Shown in pieces: positions 17,675-28,285 of a stretch of DNA of 64,000 nucleotides. The stretch is from Desulfocurvus sp. (lineage in GTDB: Bacteria; Desulfobacterota; Desulfovibrionia; Desulfovibrionales; Desulfovibrionaceae): assembly GCA_020692325.1 (NCBI GenBank), contig JAIMKR010000009.1:63363-127362 (forward strand), read 5' to 3'. The notes beneath the pieces are model-generated. The model made no database searches and was not told where the DNA came from. It saw only the letters and a program-made list of their open reading frames with translations. The first letter of the stretch is position 1. Every line of letters starts with the position of its first letter. The position numbers were made by a program, and so were the translations under genes.

Positions 17675-17678
<4 letters not shown>
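15912..17678 (+). CDS. dnaG: DNA primase
   Basis: It makes the RNA primers for replication. The zinc-binding domain is at residues 36-65 ([11 protein letters not shown] and [10 protein letters not shown]). The RNA polymerase basic and TOPRIM domains are in the middle, with the catalytic Glu in [16 protein letters not shown] and the acidic pair in [13 protein letters not shown]. The C-terminal part after about residue 430, expected to bind the helicase, is poorly conserved and Arg-rich at its start. Length 588 is normal. The stop overlaps the rpoD start (ATGA), so translation of the two is coupled. Confidence 0.97.
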
Positions 17679-19435
<1,757 letters not shown>

Positions 19436-19450
19436 CGAGCAATCCCGCCG

Positions 19451-19487
19451 GGCGGGGAGGGCACGCAACGCCTTCCCCGCCTTTTTT
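19451..19487 (+). terminator. Terminator of the rpsU-rpoD operon
   Basis: GGCGGGGAGGG (19451-19461) pairs with CCTTCCCCGCC (19471-19481), one G-T pair, nine-base loop, followed by six T. Confidence 0.9.
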
Positions 19488-19507
19488 CCCTCCACACGGA
19501 GAACCCC

Positions 19508-20482
19508 GTGAAAATTCTCATTTGGACGATTTTCAGCCTGCCGACGCTCGCATTCATCATCGATCTGATGCTGGGCGATCCGCTTTGCCTGCCGCATCCC
19601 GTGCGCTGGATCGGGCGGTTCCTGGAGTGGCTGGAACCTAAGGCCCGGCGCTGGCGCACGAGCCTGCGCGTCACCGGTGCGCTGTGCGTGGCCGCGACCG
19701 CGGCGCTGTGCGGCGTGGCCGTTTACGCGCTGACGGAAATCAAAATCATCGGAATAGTGCTGACCGTGTACTTCGCCTACGCCGGTCTGGCGCTGGGTGA
19801 GCTGCTCGACTGCGCTCGCGACGTGGTGGAGATGCTCGACGAGGGCTCCCTCGACGAAGCGCGCGAGGCCGTGGGCGAACTGGTGAGCCGTACCACCAGC
19901 TACATGAGCGAGAAGGAAATTCGCCGTACGCTGGCCGAGACCGTGAGCGAGAATTTCTGCGACGGCTTCGTGGCGCCGCTGTTTTATCTGGTGCTTGGCG
20001 GACCCGCGCTTATGTGGGCGTATAAGGCCGTGTCCACCATGGATTCCATGTGGGGCTACAAGACGCCGCAATACCGCGAGTTCGGCTGGGCCGCCGCGCG
20101 CGCCGACGACGTACTGGCGTATGTGCCGGCGCGGCTCGCCACCGCGTTGCTGCTGGCCGCCGGAGCCATCCTGAAGCTCGACTGGCGGCAGGCCAAGGCT
20201 CGCTTCCACGCGGACGCGGTCAAGATGGAGAGCCCCAACGCCGGTTGGCCCATGGCCGCCACCGCCTGGCTCATGCAGAGCACCATGGGCGGTCCCGCCG
20301 TCTACTTCGGCACGGCCAAGGACAAGCCGCACCTGGGACCAGAATGCCAGGATTGGACACTGGAAAAACTCAAGAAAATGTTTAACCTTGTGTTATTGGC
20401 GGGGATTCTCGGCGTGTTGTCCTTCCAGTTCGTGCGGGCCTCGGCCTCGGCTGTGCTGGAGTCTTTTGGCGTGGCGCTGTAG
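19508..20482 (+). CDS. cobD: Adenosylcobinamide-phosphate synthase (CobD/CbiB)
   Basis: An integral membrane enzyme of cobalamin synthesis that joins the aminopropanol arm to adenosylcobyric acid. It opens with the family signature AFIIDLMLGDPLCLPHPVRWIG. Conserved blocks SRTTSYMSEKEIRRTLAETV, ENFCDGFVAPLFY and STMDSMWGYKTPQYREFGW follow, and there are four or five hydrophobic segments. Start is GTG 19508. It stands alone between two terminators, with no other cob gene in the window. B12 supply would serve methyltransferases and corrinoid enzymes common in sulfate reducers; that link is inference. Confidence 0.94.
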   Translation: MKILIWTIFSLPTLAFIIDLMLGDPLCLPHPVRWIGRFLEWLEPKARRWRTSLRVTGALCVAATAALCGVAVYALTEIKIIGIVLTVYFAYAGLALGELLDCARDVVEMLDEGSLDEAREAVGELVSRTTSYMSEKEIRRTLAETVSENFCDGFVAPLFYLVLGGPALMWAYKAVSTMDSMWGYKTPQYREFGWAAARADDVLAYVPARLATALLLAAGAILKLDWRQAKARFHADAVKMESPNAGWPMAATAWLMQSTMGGPAVYFGTAKDKPHLGPECQDWTLEKLKKMFNLVLLAGILGVLSFQFVRASASAVLESFGVAL

Positions 20483-20505
20483 ACTTTCCGTCTTCCGGGC
20501 GCAAA

Positions 20506-20539
20506 AAAGGCCGGAGGGGAGCGATCCCTTCCGGCCTTT
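20506..20539. terminator. Bidirectional terminator between cobD and proC
   Basis: AAAGGCCGGAGGGGA (20506-20520) pairs with TCCCTTCCGGCCTTT (20525-20539) across GCGA. A and T runs on both sides serve the convergent genes. Confidence 0.9.
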
Positions 20540-20561
20540 CGCGTGAATGCGGAAGCGCGTT

Positions 20562-21356
20562 CTAGCCGAGTTCGATGTTGCGGTTGTTGGCCTCGGTGCA
20601 AGCGTCCACGATGACGCCGCGCAGGGCCATGCGGTCGAAGTGCATGGTGGCGCGGATGGTGGACCCGGCGGGTGAGGTGACCATCTCGCGCAGCTCGGCC
20701 AGATGCAGGGGGCTTTTCTCGGCCAGCTTGGCCGAACCGCTGAACAGGGCCTTGACGATCTCCGTGGACTGTCCGCGGGTGAGGCCAAGGTTCACACCGG
20801 CCTCGACGAGTGCATCCATGAAGTAGAACACGTAGGCCGGGCCGCAGCCGGCGATGCTGGTGAAGGCGTCGAAGAGCCTCTCGGGCAGCACATGCACCTG
20901 CCCCAGCGGCTTGATGACGTTCTGCACGAAGTCGCGACGCTCGGCGTCCAGCGCCGGATCGTCGAAGCACAGGGCGAAAACGCCCGCGCCAACGAGGACC
21001 GGCGTGTTGGGCATGATGCGCACCACGGGACAACGCTTGCCGGTGAGCTCCATCAACGTGGACTCGGTAACGCCGGCGGCGATGGACAGCAGGCAGTGCC
21101 CGGCGGTGAGGAGCGGGGCGATCTCGCGCACCAGCGGAGGCAGGTGCTGCGGCTTCACGGCCAGCAGCACGTAGCGGCAGTTCTGGACGATGTCCGCCGG
21201 CGTGGCCTCCACTTTGAGTCCGGTCTCTCCAGCCAGCTTGGCCAAGCGGTCCGTGTTCGGGTCGCAGCCATGGACTTCGATTCCGTGGGCGGCCATCCCC
21301 TTGATGATGGCCGTGCCCATGTTTCCGACCCCGATGAAGCCGACGCTGTTGTTCAT
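20562..21356 (-). CDS. proC: Pyrroline-5-carboxylate reductase
   Basis: The last step of proline synthesis, reducing pyrroline-5-carboxylate with NAD(P)H. The Rossmann motif FIGVGNMGTAIIKGM is at residues 5-19, and PQHLPPLVREI with CPVVRIMPNTPVLVGAGV are typical. The C-terminal dimer domain carries GCGPAYVFYFMDALVEAGV and the signature VTSPAGSTIRATMHF. The 264 residues are normal. It lies four bases downstream of ndk in the same direction, likely co-transcribed, and shares a bidirectional terminator with cobD. Confidence 0.97.
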   Translation of the reverse strand: MNNSVGFIGVGNMGTAIIKGMAAHGIEVHGCDPNTDRLAKLAGETGLKVEATPADIVQNCRYVLLAVKPQHLPPLVREIAPLLTAGHCLLSIAAGVTESTLMELTGKRCPVVRIMPNTPVLVGAGVFALCFDDPALDAERRDFVQNVIKPLGQVHVLPERLFDAFTSIAGCGPAYVFYFMDALVEAGVNLGLTRGQSTEIVKALFSGSAKLAEKSPLHLAELREMVTSPAGSTIRATMHFDRMALRGVIVDACTEANNRNIELG

Positions 21357-21360
21357 CGTC

Positions 21361-21780
21361 CTACCCCACGAGCTCCAGGCAGCTGAAGAAGTAGGCCACT
21401 TCGACCTTGGCGGTGTCGGGACCGTCGGAGCCGTGGCAGGCGTTGGCCTCGATGCTCTTGCCGAAACGCTTGCGGATGGTGCCCTCGGCGGCCTTCTTGG
21501 GGTCGGTGGCGCCCATGAGCTCGCGGTACCGCGCGATGGCGTTCTCGCCCTCCAGGCAGGAGACGACCACCGGGCCGGAGATCATGTACTCCACGAGATC
21601 CTTGAAAAAGGGGCGCTCCTTGTGCACGGCGTAGAAGCCTTCAGCCTGGGCGCGGGTGAGCTGGATCATTTTCATGCCCTTGATGGCCAGTCCGGCGTCG
21701 AGAATCATCTGAATGATGGCACCGGTCTGCTTGGCTGCCACGGCGTCGGGTTTGATGATGGAGAAAGTGCGTTCGGTCAT
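21361..21780 (-). CDS. ndk: Nucleoside diphosphate kinase
   Basis: It balances NTP pools by phosphate transfer through a histidine. In 139 residues the family start ([17 protein letters not shown]) and the active-site histidine H116 within NACHGSDG are present. The ATG at 21780 follows GGAGGACAC; the longer frame from 21816 adds 12 residues with no family match. proC follows after four bases. The gap to fliM upstream is 113 bases. Confidence 0.97.
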   Translation of the reverse strand: MTERTFSIIKPDAVAAKQTGAIIQMILDAGLAIKGMKMIQLTRAQAEGFYAVHKERPFFKDLVEYMISGPVVVSCLEGENAIARYRELMGATDPKKAAEGTIRKRFGKSIEANACHGSDGPDTAKVEVAYFFSCLELVG

Positions 21781-21893
21781 GTGTCCTCCGTGGGATAGGA
21801 ATGAAGCGGGGCGCACGTCGCCCAGCCTATGTTCATGTGCAGGGGAAATGCACCGGTATGGCGGGATTAGTCAAGGGGTTTGCCGGAGCCGGG

Positions 21894-22871
21894 CTAGAAA
21901 TGCAGCTGTTCGTCCTTCATGATTTTAAAGCTCTTGTTGCCCTTCACTCGGCCGGGAAGGCCGTAGAACTTGCGCACGCCCTCCACCTCGGCCTCGAGCA
22001 GGGCGTCGGCGTCTGTATCGAGCAAAAGAATGTCGCCAACCTCCAGATTGAGCAGCTGTCGTCCAGTGATGCGCGTGCGGCCCAGCCGCGCCAGGAACTC
22101 CACCGGGGTTTCCAGCAGACGCTCCTTGAAGCGGTTGATCCACACGTGATCGACTTCCAGGCGTTCGGACTGAAACGAGGCGTGCAGCTTGGAGCGGATG
22201 GGCTCCATGGTGGCGTAAGGCAGGCAGCAGATGAGCGAACCGATGGCGTTCTCCAGCTCCACCTCGAAGGTGATGACGATGACCACATCGCTCGGCGGCA
22301 CGATGGCCGCGAACTGCGGGTTCACCTCGGAGCGCACCACCTCGATGTGCACTTCGTGCACGGGTTTCCAGGACTCCTCCATGTTGGACAGGGCGATTTT
22401 GACCACCTTGTCCACGATGGCCTGCTCAATGGGCGTGAAGTCGCGCCCCTCCACCTTGGGCTGGCTGCCCGCGCCACCGAAAAAGTTCTCCACCAGCGCG
22501 AAGACGAGACGCGAGTCGACCACGAGCAGGGCGTTGCCACGCAGCGGTTCCATCTTGAAGATGGAGATGCTCGTGGGCACGGGCAGGCTGCGCATGAAGT
22601 CCCCGAACTTGCTCATGTCGATGGAGATGGGATTGATGTCCACGCGCTTGCGCATGGTGTTGGCGAGCGTGTTGGTGCATAGGCGGGCAAAGCGGTCGTT
22701 GACGATCTCCAAAACGGGCATGCGGCCGCGGATGATGCGGTCCTGATTCGTCAGGTCGAAGGGGACGATGCCGGAGTCGTCCTCGGGGATGTCCGGGGTG
22801 GTTTCCACCTCGCCGCCGGAAAGACCCCGAAGGAGGACATCTACCTCATCTTGTTCAAGAATCTTACTCAT
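21894..22871 (-). CDS. fliM: Flagellar motor switch protein FliM
   Basis: A C-ring component that binds phospho-CheY and sets rotation direction. The N-terminal CheY-binding peptide is present (SKILEQDEVDVLLRGL). It is followed by the CheC-like middle domain (SLPVPTSISIFKMEPLRGNALL, FFGGAG) and a C-terminal SpoA/FliN-like domain (GRQLLNLEVGDILLLD). The start at 22871 is chosen because the peptide should be at the extreme N-terminus; an ATG 11 codons earlier is possible. Length 325 is normal. No other flagellar structural gene is adjacent, so fliM is isolated here, which implies the organism is motile with the rest elsewhere. Confidence 0.96.
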   Translation of the reverse strand: MSKILEQDEVDVLLRGLSGGEVETTPDIPEDDSGIVPFDLTNQDRIIRGRMPVLEIVNDRFARLCTNTLANTMRKRVDINPISIDMSKFGDFMRSLPVPTSISIFKMEPLRGNALLVVDSRLVFALVENFFGGAGSQPKVEGRDFTPIEQAIVDKVVKIALSNMEESWKPVHEVHIEVVRSEVNPQFAAIVPPSDVVIVITFEVELENAIGSLICCLPYATMEPIRSKLHASFQSERLEVDHVWINRFKERLLETPVEFLARLGRTRITGRQLLNLEVGDILLLDTDADALLEAEVEGVRKFYGLPGRVKGNKSFKIMKDEQLHF

Positions 22872-23036
22872 GTCCGCGATATCCTCGTGGGCCGCGTGAT
22901 CCATGCCGACCGGGACGAAACGTCCTGGCGGAATTTATAAGCAAAAATCGGACCGGACAGCTTTTTCCTTTAGCCCGGCGCGGCCATTACGATAGCCCGA
23001 GGCGGGCGACATTGGCAAGCCGGCCGGGGAGAAAAC

Positions 23037-24227
23037 TCACAGCGCCGGTTGCGCGGAGAGGCTCACCACGTGCACGGTCTGGTCTTTTTCCTTCAGCCAT
23101 TGTCGGATCGCCGCGATGGTCTGCTTGTGCGGATGGCCAATGGCGATGGCATGGCCGCGTTCCTTGGCGATGCCCTCGGCCTGACGCAGCTGCTTGAGGA
23201 TTTCCGGCACGCTCTGCACGTTGTCCAAAAACACATCGCGCTGCAGAACGCGCACACCCTGCTTTTGGGCCTCGGCAGGGCCGGCAGTGGCGGCTGTCGT
23301 GCGGCTGTCCAGGAAAAACAGGCCATCGCGCTTCATAACGGCGAGGACGGCGCGCATTCCCGCGTGGTATTGCGTGAAGTCCGACCCCATGTGGTTGTTG
23401 ATGCCGACGGCGCCGGGCACGCGCCCGACGGCCCTGACCACCAGCGCCTTGATCTGGTCGGCGCTCATGTTGGTGAGCAGCGGATGCGGGCCGGGCTTGA
23501 TCTTGGGATAGCCCAGGGGCTGCATGGGCAGATGCACCAGAATCTCACGGTCGGCCGCCTTGGCGATTTGCCGAACCTGCTCGTGGTGGCTGCTGTCCGG
23601 CCAGATGGAGAAGGCGATCGGCGCGGGAAGTGTCGCGAGCTCCCGCGCGGCGGCCACGTCCTCACCCATGTCGTCGATGACAATGGACACCCGTCCCTTG
23701 ACCGGCGCGGGCGTGGGTTTGGGAGCCTCGGGGGGCAGGTTCAGGCGATGCGTGGGCAGGCCGTCGATGGAAATGTCCCAAATGTTCGGTGCGACGCGCG
23801 TCAGGGCTGCCTGGGGAACGAGCTCCGCCAGTTCCTTGACGAGATGCTCGTACAACGCCTTCCGGTCCACTTGCGGCAGGCGCAGGGTGGTGAACGGATA
23901 CTGCTGGCCATCGTGCTCACGCGGTTCGGTGCTCTCCACCTGCAGGGCGGCGAGGTCGGCGTGTTGGGCCTTGAGGGACTTGTGCAGCGCCTCCTCGACG
24001 CGCTTGACGCGGCGTTCGAGCTCGCTTGCCTCGTGCACCGTACCTGTGGCGTTCTGTGCCGGCGGCGGCGTGGACGGCCGCCAGCGACCGATGAAAAAGA
24101 GGATGGCCAGCACGGCGCAGACAACGACCACGGCGATGGCCGCGCGACGCTGCTTGGTTTTCCTCGAAGAAGAGGGACCAGACCGGTGCTTTCCGGCCTG
24201 GTCCCCAGTGCGCTTGCGGATGGTCAT
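23037..24227 (-). CDS. Divergent polysaccharide deacetylase family protein (YibQ-like)
   Basis: A 396-residue membrane-anchored protein: a basic cytoplasmic head, one transmembrane span near residues 28-46 (AAIAVVVVCAVLAILFFIG), then a periplasmic part. The C-terminal 220 residues are a NodB-like fold with VSIVIDDMGED, EILVHLPMQPLGYP, GINNHMGSDFTQ, GLFFLDSRTTA and AIAIGHPHKQTI. Potential metal and acid residues are retained, but the substrate is unknown. It stands immediately downstream of ctpA and envC-like genes, the same trio often seen in proteobacteria, which suggests a role in envelope or peptidoglycan turnover. Confidence 0.9.
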   Translation of the reverse strand: MTIRKRTGDQAGKHRSGPSSSRKTKQRRAAIAVVVVCAVLAILFFIGRWRPSTPPPAQNATGTVHEASELERRVKRVEEALHKSLKAQHADLAALQVESTEPREHDGQQYPFTTLRLPQVDRKALYEHLVKELAELVPQAALTRVAPNIWDISIDGLPTHRLNLPPEAPKPTPAPVKGRVSIVIDDMGEDVAAARELATLPAPIAFSIWPDSSHHEQVRQIAKAADREILVHLPMQPLGYPKIKPGPHPLLTNMSADQIKALVVRAVGRVPGAVGINNHMGSDFTQYHAGMRAVLAVMKRDGLFFLDSRTTAATAGPAEAQKQGVRVLQRDVFLDNVQSVPEILKQLRQAEGIAKERGHAIAIGHPHKQTIAAIRQWLKEKDQTVHVVSLSAQPAL

Positions 24228-24239
24228 GTCGGTACGGGC

Positions 24240-25553
24240 TTACCGGATATCCCGAATCTTGGGCAGGGTCTTCACCATTTCGAGACCCAGGCGCATCTGG
24301 TTGTCCTTGTCCAGGAGCGCCTGCCCGGTCTCGTTTTCCATATCCTCGACCTTGTCCGTGGCCTTTTGGCCCTTCTTGGGCGTGCCGTTTGCCAAATGGC
24401 GGGAGAAATCCTTCTCGCGGAAGGTGAAACGATCCTTGTCCTTGTCGTCGTCGGACTTGGCGGGCATCTCGAAGGGAACGTTCAGATCGGGAACGATGCC
24501 CTCGGCCTGAATGGAACGGCCGTTGGGCGTGTAGTACAGGGCAGTGGTGAGCTTGATGCCGGAGCCGTCGCGCAGGCCGACCACGGTCTGCACCGAGCCC
24601 TTGCCGAAGGACTTTTCGCCTATGATGAGGGCCCGCTTACGGTCCTGCAGGGCACCGGCCACGATCTCGGCGGCCGAGGCCGAGCCCGCGTTGATGAGCG
24701 TTACGATGGGCACGCTGACGTACTTGCCGTCTTCCTTGGAACCGTTGAAATCCTTGCGGCTCTGCGGATCGCGTCCCTGAATGTAGACCACGAGGCCGTC
24801 GCCGAGGAAGGTGTCGGCCACGGTGACCGCCTGGTCGAGCAGACCGCCGGGGTTGTTGCGCAGGTCGAGCACGATGCCCTTGATGGGAGTCTTCTTGGCG
24901 TACTCGTCCAGCTTCTCGCGCAGCTCCTTGGTGGTGTGCTCATTGAAGCGGGTGATGCGGCACAGAACGTAGCCCTTTTCCAGTTCCTGAGCCTTCACGC
25001 TCACGATGGGAATGGTTCCGCGCGCGATGGTGACATCGACAGGCTGCTGCGCGCCCTTGTGCAGGATGGTGAGCGTGACCTTGCTGCCGAGCGACCCGCG
25101 GATTTTTTTGACCGCGTCGTTCAAGCCGAGTTCAATGGTGGGCTCGCCGTCGATCTCAAGAATGGTGTCGCCGCTCTTGAGGCCGGCCTTATATGCGGGC
25201 GTGTCCTCAATGGGGGAGACCACGACCAACCGGCCGTTTTCGGAGCTGATCTCGATGCCGATGCCGTGGAAGGCGCCGCTCGAGGAAATCTGCAAATCCT
25301 TGAAGTCATCGGGCGTCAGGAACGCCGAGTGCGGATCGAGCTGCTCCAGCATCCCCTTGATGGAATCCTGAATGAGCTCGCCCTTGGACACCGGTTTGAC
25401 GTAATTCTGTTCGACCAGGTCCAAAACCTGGCTATAGCGTTTGAGCGCCTCGAACTGATCGTCCTTGGCTGTGGCGGCGGCGTCGAGAGGGACGGGGGCC
25501 ACGGTCAGGGCCAGAAGCATAGTGAAGCACACGAACCAGATGCCAACGCGCAT
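24240..25553 (-). CDS. ctpA: C-terminal processing protease, S41 family
   Basis: A 437-residue exported serine protease. A signal peptide (residues 1-25, ending around LDAAATA) precedes a PDZ domain (FHGIGIEISSENGRLVVVSP to VKKIRGSLGS). The catalytic domain has Ser in NAGSASAAEIVAGALQDR and Lys in GEKSFGKGSVQTV. It probably trims or degrades periplasmic proteins and peptidoglycan enzymes. The start at 25553 follows GGAGGGAC; a longer frame from 25607 would put the signal peptide internally. It sits between envC-like and the YibQ-like gene with short gaps, so an operon is likely. Confidence 0.95.
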   Translation of the reverse strand: MRVGIWFVCFTMLLALTVAPVPLDAAATAKDDQFEALKRYSQVLDLVEQNYVKPVSKGELIQDSIKGMLEQLDPHSAFLTPDDFKDLQISSSGAFHGIGIEISSENGRLVVVSPIEDTPAYKAGLKSGDTILEIDGEPTIELGLNDAVKKIRGSLGSKVTLTILHKGAQQPVDVTIARGTIPIVSVKAQELEKGYVLCRITRFNEHTTKELREKLDEYAKKTPIKGIVLDLRNNPGGLLDQAVTVADTFLGDGLVVYIQGRDPQSRKDFNGSKEDGKYVSVPIVTLINAGSASAAEIVAGALQDRKRALIIGEKSFGKGSVQTVVGLRDGSGIKLTTALYYTPNGRSIQAEGIVPDLNVPFEMPAKSDDDKDKDRFTFREKDFSRHLANGTPKKGQKATDKVEDMENETGQALLDKDNQMRLGLEMVKTLPKIRDIR

Positions 25554-25585
25554 AGTCCCTCCAGGAACGATCTTACGGGGACGCC

Positions 25586-26692
25586 CTATTGGGCGGGCAT
25601 GAGCCACAGCAGGGGATTAATGGGTTTCTGATGAAAACGCAATTCGAAATACAACCCGCTTCCGTGAGCCTCGGGGTAGTAGCCGACATGACCGATGCTC
25701 TCGTCCTTTTCGACCTCCTGCCCGGTCTGGACGGTGGCGTCGGCCAAGTAGGCGTAGAGCGAGTAGTAGTCGTTGCCGTGGTAGATGATGACCACCCGGC
25801 CCAGGCCGCGCAGAATGTCGTTGTGGACCACCTTGCCCCAGAACACGCTGCGCACGGTGCCACCCTCCAGAGCGGCCAGGCCGATGCCCCGGCGCGGCGT
25901 TTTGGCGCTGGGCGCGTAGCCCGTCACGACGCGTCCGGCCACGGGCCAGGGCAGGCTGGCCTTGAACGCATCGAACTTGCGGCTGCGCTGGCTCACCAGC
26001 TGGTAGTTCAGCTGCCGGATGGTCGTGAGGATGGATTGCAGCTCCCCCTCGAGGTCGCGGCGCTGATCGCTCACCTGATTCATGCGGGCGTTGACGGCGA
26101 GCCGGTCGCGCAGCAGCGCGTCCTTGTCCGCGTTGACGGCGCGCAGCTGTTTGTCCACCTCGGCCTCGACGGCGCGCTGCTTGGCGAGAACCCCGGCGAT
26201 GGCGCGTTCCTGACGCCGCACATCCTCGAACACGGCGCGCGCGCGGAAATAGGCCGCGCTGTTCCATTGGAAGCGGCGGTCGGTGGCGTCCCAACTGTCG
26301 CCCAGGCGCAGCCCCTCCTGCATCCCCTGGGCGCGGATGGGCCACAGGGCGCGCAGAATGCGCAGCAACTGTTCCACGGCCTTGTCGTGCTTCAGCCGGA
26401 TGGCCTCGTACTGGGAGGCGAACTGGTCCTGCTGGCGTCTCGCGGCGTCCAACGCGGATTCCTTCGCCTTGATGCGGTCCTGCGCGGAACGCATCCGGTT
26501 CTCGATCTTACCGAGCTGGCCTGCCAGCTCGTGTTCGCGCGCGGTCAGCTGCTGCATCGCGCCCTTGCGCTCATCGGCCTTTTGCCGCTCCTGCTGCAGG
26601 GCGCGTTCCAAGTGCGCCGGCTGCGCGGCGGCAGCGGCGAAGGGCAGGGCGAGCAGGGCGAGCACGCCGCAAACGGGAAGGACGCGGTTCAT
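25586..26692 (-). CDS. EnvC-like murein hydrolase activator, degenerate LytM domain
   Basis: A 368-residue exported protein: signal peptide (MNRVLPVCGVLALLALPFA), a long coiled coil (about 30-250; EHELAGQLGKIENRMRSAQDRI), and a C-terminal M23/LytM-like fold. The zinc ligands of active LytM enzymes are missing: the HxGxD position reads RRGIGLAAL, the YAHL position YAYL, and the HxH position LYFELR. This matches EnvC, which activates amidases rather than cutting peptidoglycan itself. The ATG overlaps the stop of the upstream glycosylase gene (ATGA); ctpA follows after 33 bases. Confidence 0.9.
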   Translation of the reverse strand: MNRVLPVCGVLALLALPFAAAAAQPAHLERALQQERQKADERKGAMQQLTAREHELAGQLGKIENRMRSAQDRIKAKESALDAARRQQDQFASQYEAIRLKHDKAVEQLLRILRALWPIRAQGMQEGLRLGDSWDATDRRFQWNSAAYFRARAVFEDVRRQERAIAGVLAKQRAVEAEVDKQLRAVNADKDALLRDRLAVNARMNQVSDQRRDLEGELQSILTTIRQLNYQLVSQRSRKFDAFKASLPWPVAGRVVTGYAPSAKTPRRGIGLAALEGGTVRSVFWGKVVHNDILRGLGRVVIIYHGNDYYSLYAYLADATVQTGQEVEKDESIGHVGYYPEAHGSGLYFELRFHQKPINPLLWLMPAQ

Positions 26693-27363
26693 GCCGGCAG
26701 ACGCTCCGGGTCGGGCAGCAGGTTGCGGGCGGGGCACTGGGCGCAGCGTGGATGCGACTTGGCGCACCAAGTGACGCCGGCGCGCACGATGAGCGCGTGA
26801 AATTCGTTCAGGGCGGCCACGTCGTCGCCGAGGGCGGATTGCCCGATCTCACGCACCTCCTCGTAGTCGGTGACCTCGGGAATGAGGCCATGCCGGGCGA
26901 ACATGCGCACGGTGTAGGCGTCGACCACGAGGAAGGGCATTCCGAGGGCGTAGCAAAGAATGGAGTCGGCCGTCTCGCGGCCGATGCCGCGCACTTCGAG
27001 CAGACTTTCGCGCAAGAAATAGGGATCGCGCCCGCGCAGGGCCTCCATGTCCAGGTCCGCCTCCCGCGAGAGAAAGTCGAGAAAATGACGTAACCTAACG
27101 GTTTTCAAACGGAAATATCCGGCAGGGCGGATAAGCTCCTCCAGCCGCTGCTGCGGCAGGTCCGCCAGGGCGGGGCCGGTCATGGCGCCGGCGCTTTTCA
27201 GCGCCTCGATGGCGCGGGCCACGTTTTTCCAACTGGCATTCTGGGTGAGGATGGCGCCCACGGCGACCTCGAAGGGCGTCTCGGCCGGCCACCAACGGCT
27301 AGGGCCCAGGGCCTCGGCGAAAACCCGGTGGAGGCCGCGTATGGTCTCGCCCGTGTGCGACAC
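26689..27363 (-). CDS. Endonuclease III superfamily DNA glycosylase, MagIII-like
   Basis: A helix-hairpin-helix glycosylase of 224 residues. FEVAVGAILTQNASWKNV is the conserved N-terminal block, LLEVRGIGRETADSILCYA the HhH, and PFLVVDAYTVRMFARHG holds the catalytic Asp (about 148). The Lys that makes Nth bifunctional is a Glu here (GRETA, about 130), and the fourth cysteine of the Fe-S cluster loop is absent (CAKSHPRCAQCPARNLL). Both changes point to a monofunctional glycosylase such as 3-methyladenine glycosylase MagIII. The start is GTG 27363 with GGAGG ten bases upstream, just after the prmA stop; its stop overlaps the envC-like start. Confidence 0.85.
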   Translation of the reverse strand: MSHTGETIRGLHRVFAEALGPSRWWPAETPFEVAVGAILTQNASWKNVARAIEALKSAGAMTGPALADLPQQRLEELIRPAGYFRLKTVRLRHFLDFLSREADLDMEALRGRDPYFLRESLLEVRGIGRETADSILCYALGMPFLVVDAYTVRMFARHGLIPEVTDYEEVREIGQSALGDDVAALNEFHALIVRAGVTWCAKSHPRCAQCPARNLLPDPERLPA

Positions 27364-27367
27364 GTGT

Positions 27368-28255
27368 CTAAGCCTCCGCGGCCGGTTCGCCCTTGCGGAT
27401 ATTCGTCCACAGCAGCGCGCACCACTCGCCCTCGTCGCGCTGCGCGGGCGCGGGCAACCCCTGAGCCTCATAGGCCTGGATGACCTCCGGGGCCTGTTCC
27501 ACGAGGATGCCGGAAAGCGCCAGACAACCGCCGGGGGCGATGTGCCGCACGATGTCCTGGGCCATGAAGATGAGGGGCTTGGAGAGAATGTTGGCCACGA
27601 TGATGCGGAAGGTCCGCCCCTCGGCCACGGCGTGGATGCCGCCAACCTCCAGGGCGAACGGGCCGTCGACCTTGTTCGTCGCGACGTTCTCCCTGGCGCA
27701 GGCGATGGCCTGCGGATCGATGTCCAGCCCCAGGCCGGTAAGGCCCAGCTTGGACAGCCCGATGCCCAGAATGCCCGATCCCGTGCCGAGGTCGAGGAAC
27801 TCCATGCCCGGCGCTATGGCGTTCTGGCGGAAGAAATCGGCGATGCAGGACAGGCACAGGGCCGTGGTGGGGTGGTGCCCGGTGCCGAAGGCCATCTTCG
27901 GCTCGATGATGATGGGGGTCAGGTCGCCCTTACCCTTGTCAGCGAGCCAGGGAGGCAGGATCTCGAAGCGCCCGCCGCATTCGATGGGCGTGAAGAACTC
28001 GCGCCAGGACTGGCCCCAGTCCTGACTCATGGCCTCCTCGGTGCGCAGGCCGGAGTGCGGCCAACGCTCGGCGATTCGCCGGGCCACCTCGCGCGCGGGC
28101 TCGTGATTCTCCAGGTAGGTGCTGAAATGCGTCATGCCGTCCGGCGTTTGCGATTCCTGCCAGCCGTGCTGAATAGCGGTGGAAAGGAAGAACACGGCGT
28201 CGTCATAATCCTCAGCCGGCAGCGAAAACTCGATTTTGAGCAGATCCTGCGTCAT
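27368..28255 (-). CDS. prmA: Ribosomal protein L11 methyltransferase
   Basis: It methylates L11 with SAM. In 295 residues there is an N-terminal substrate-binding region (LLKIEFSLPAEDYDDAVFFL) and the signature IIEPKMAFGTGHHPTTALCL. The SAM motif FLDLGTGSGILGIGLSKLG and a motif IV of NILSKPLIFMAQDI, in place of the usual NILAxPL, follow. The ribosome-binding site is weak. The next gene downstream starts five bases after the stop, and a small unknown gene precedes it. Confidence 0.93.
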   Translation of the reverse strand: MTQDLLKIEFSLPAEDYDDAVFFLSTAIQHGWQESQTPDGMTHFSTYLENHEPAREVARRIAERWPHSGLRTEEAMSQDWGQSWREFFTPIECGGRFEILPPWLADKGKGDLTPIIIEPKMAFGTGHHPTTALCLSCIADFFRQNAIAPGMEFLDLGTGSGILGIGLSKLGLTGLGLDIDPQAIACARENVATNKVDGPFALEVGGIHAVAEGRTFRIIVANILSKPLIFMAQDIVRHIAPGGCLALSGILVEQAPEVIQAYEAQGLPAPAQRDEGEWCALLWTNIRKGEPAAEA

Positions 28256-28285
28256 GGATTCATCCAGAAAAGGTTAAGGTTTTCA

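Noticed and set aside
23049..25631. 860-codon plus-strand frame opposite the YibQ-like gene and ctpA
   Set aside because: It covers two recognised genes and their junction, with no ribosome-binding site or motif.
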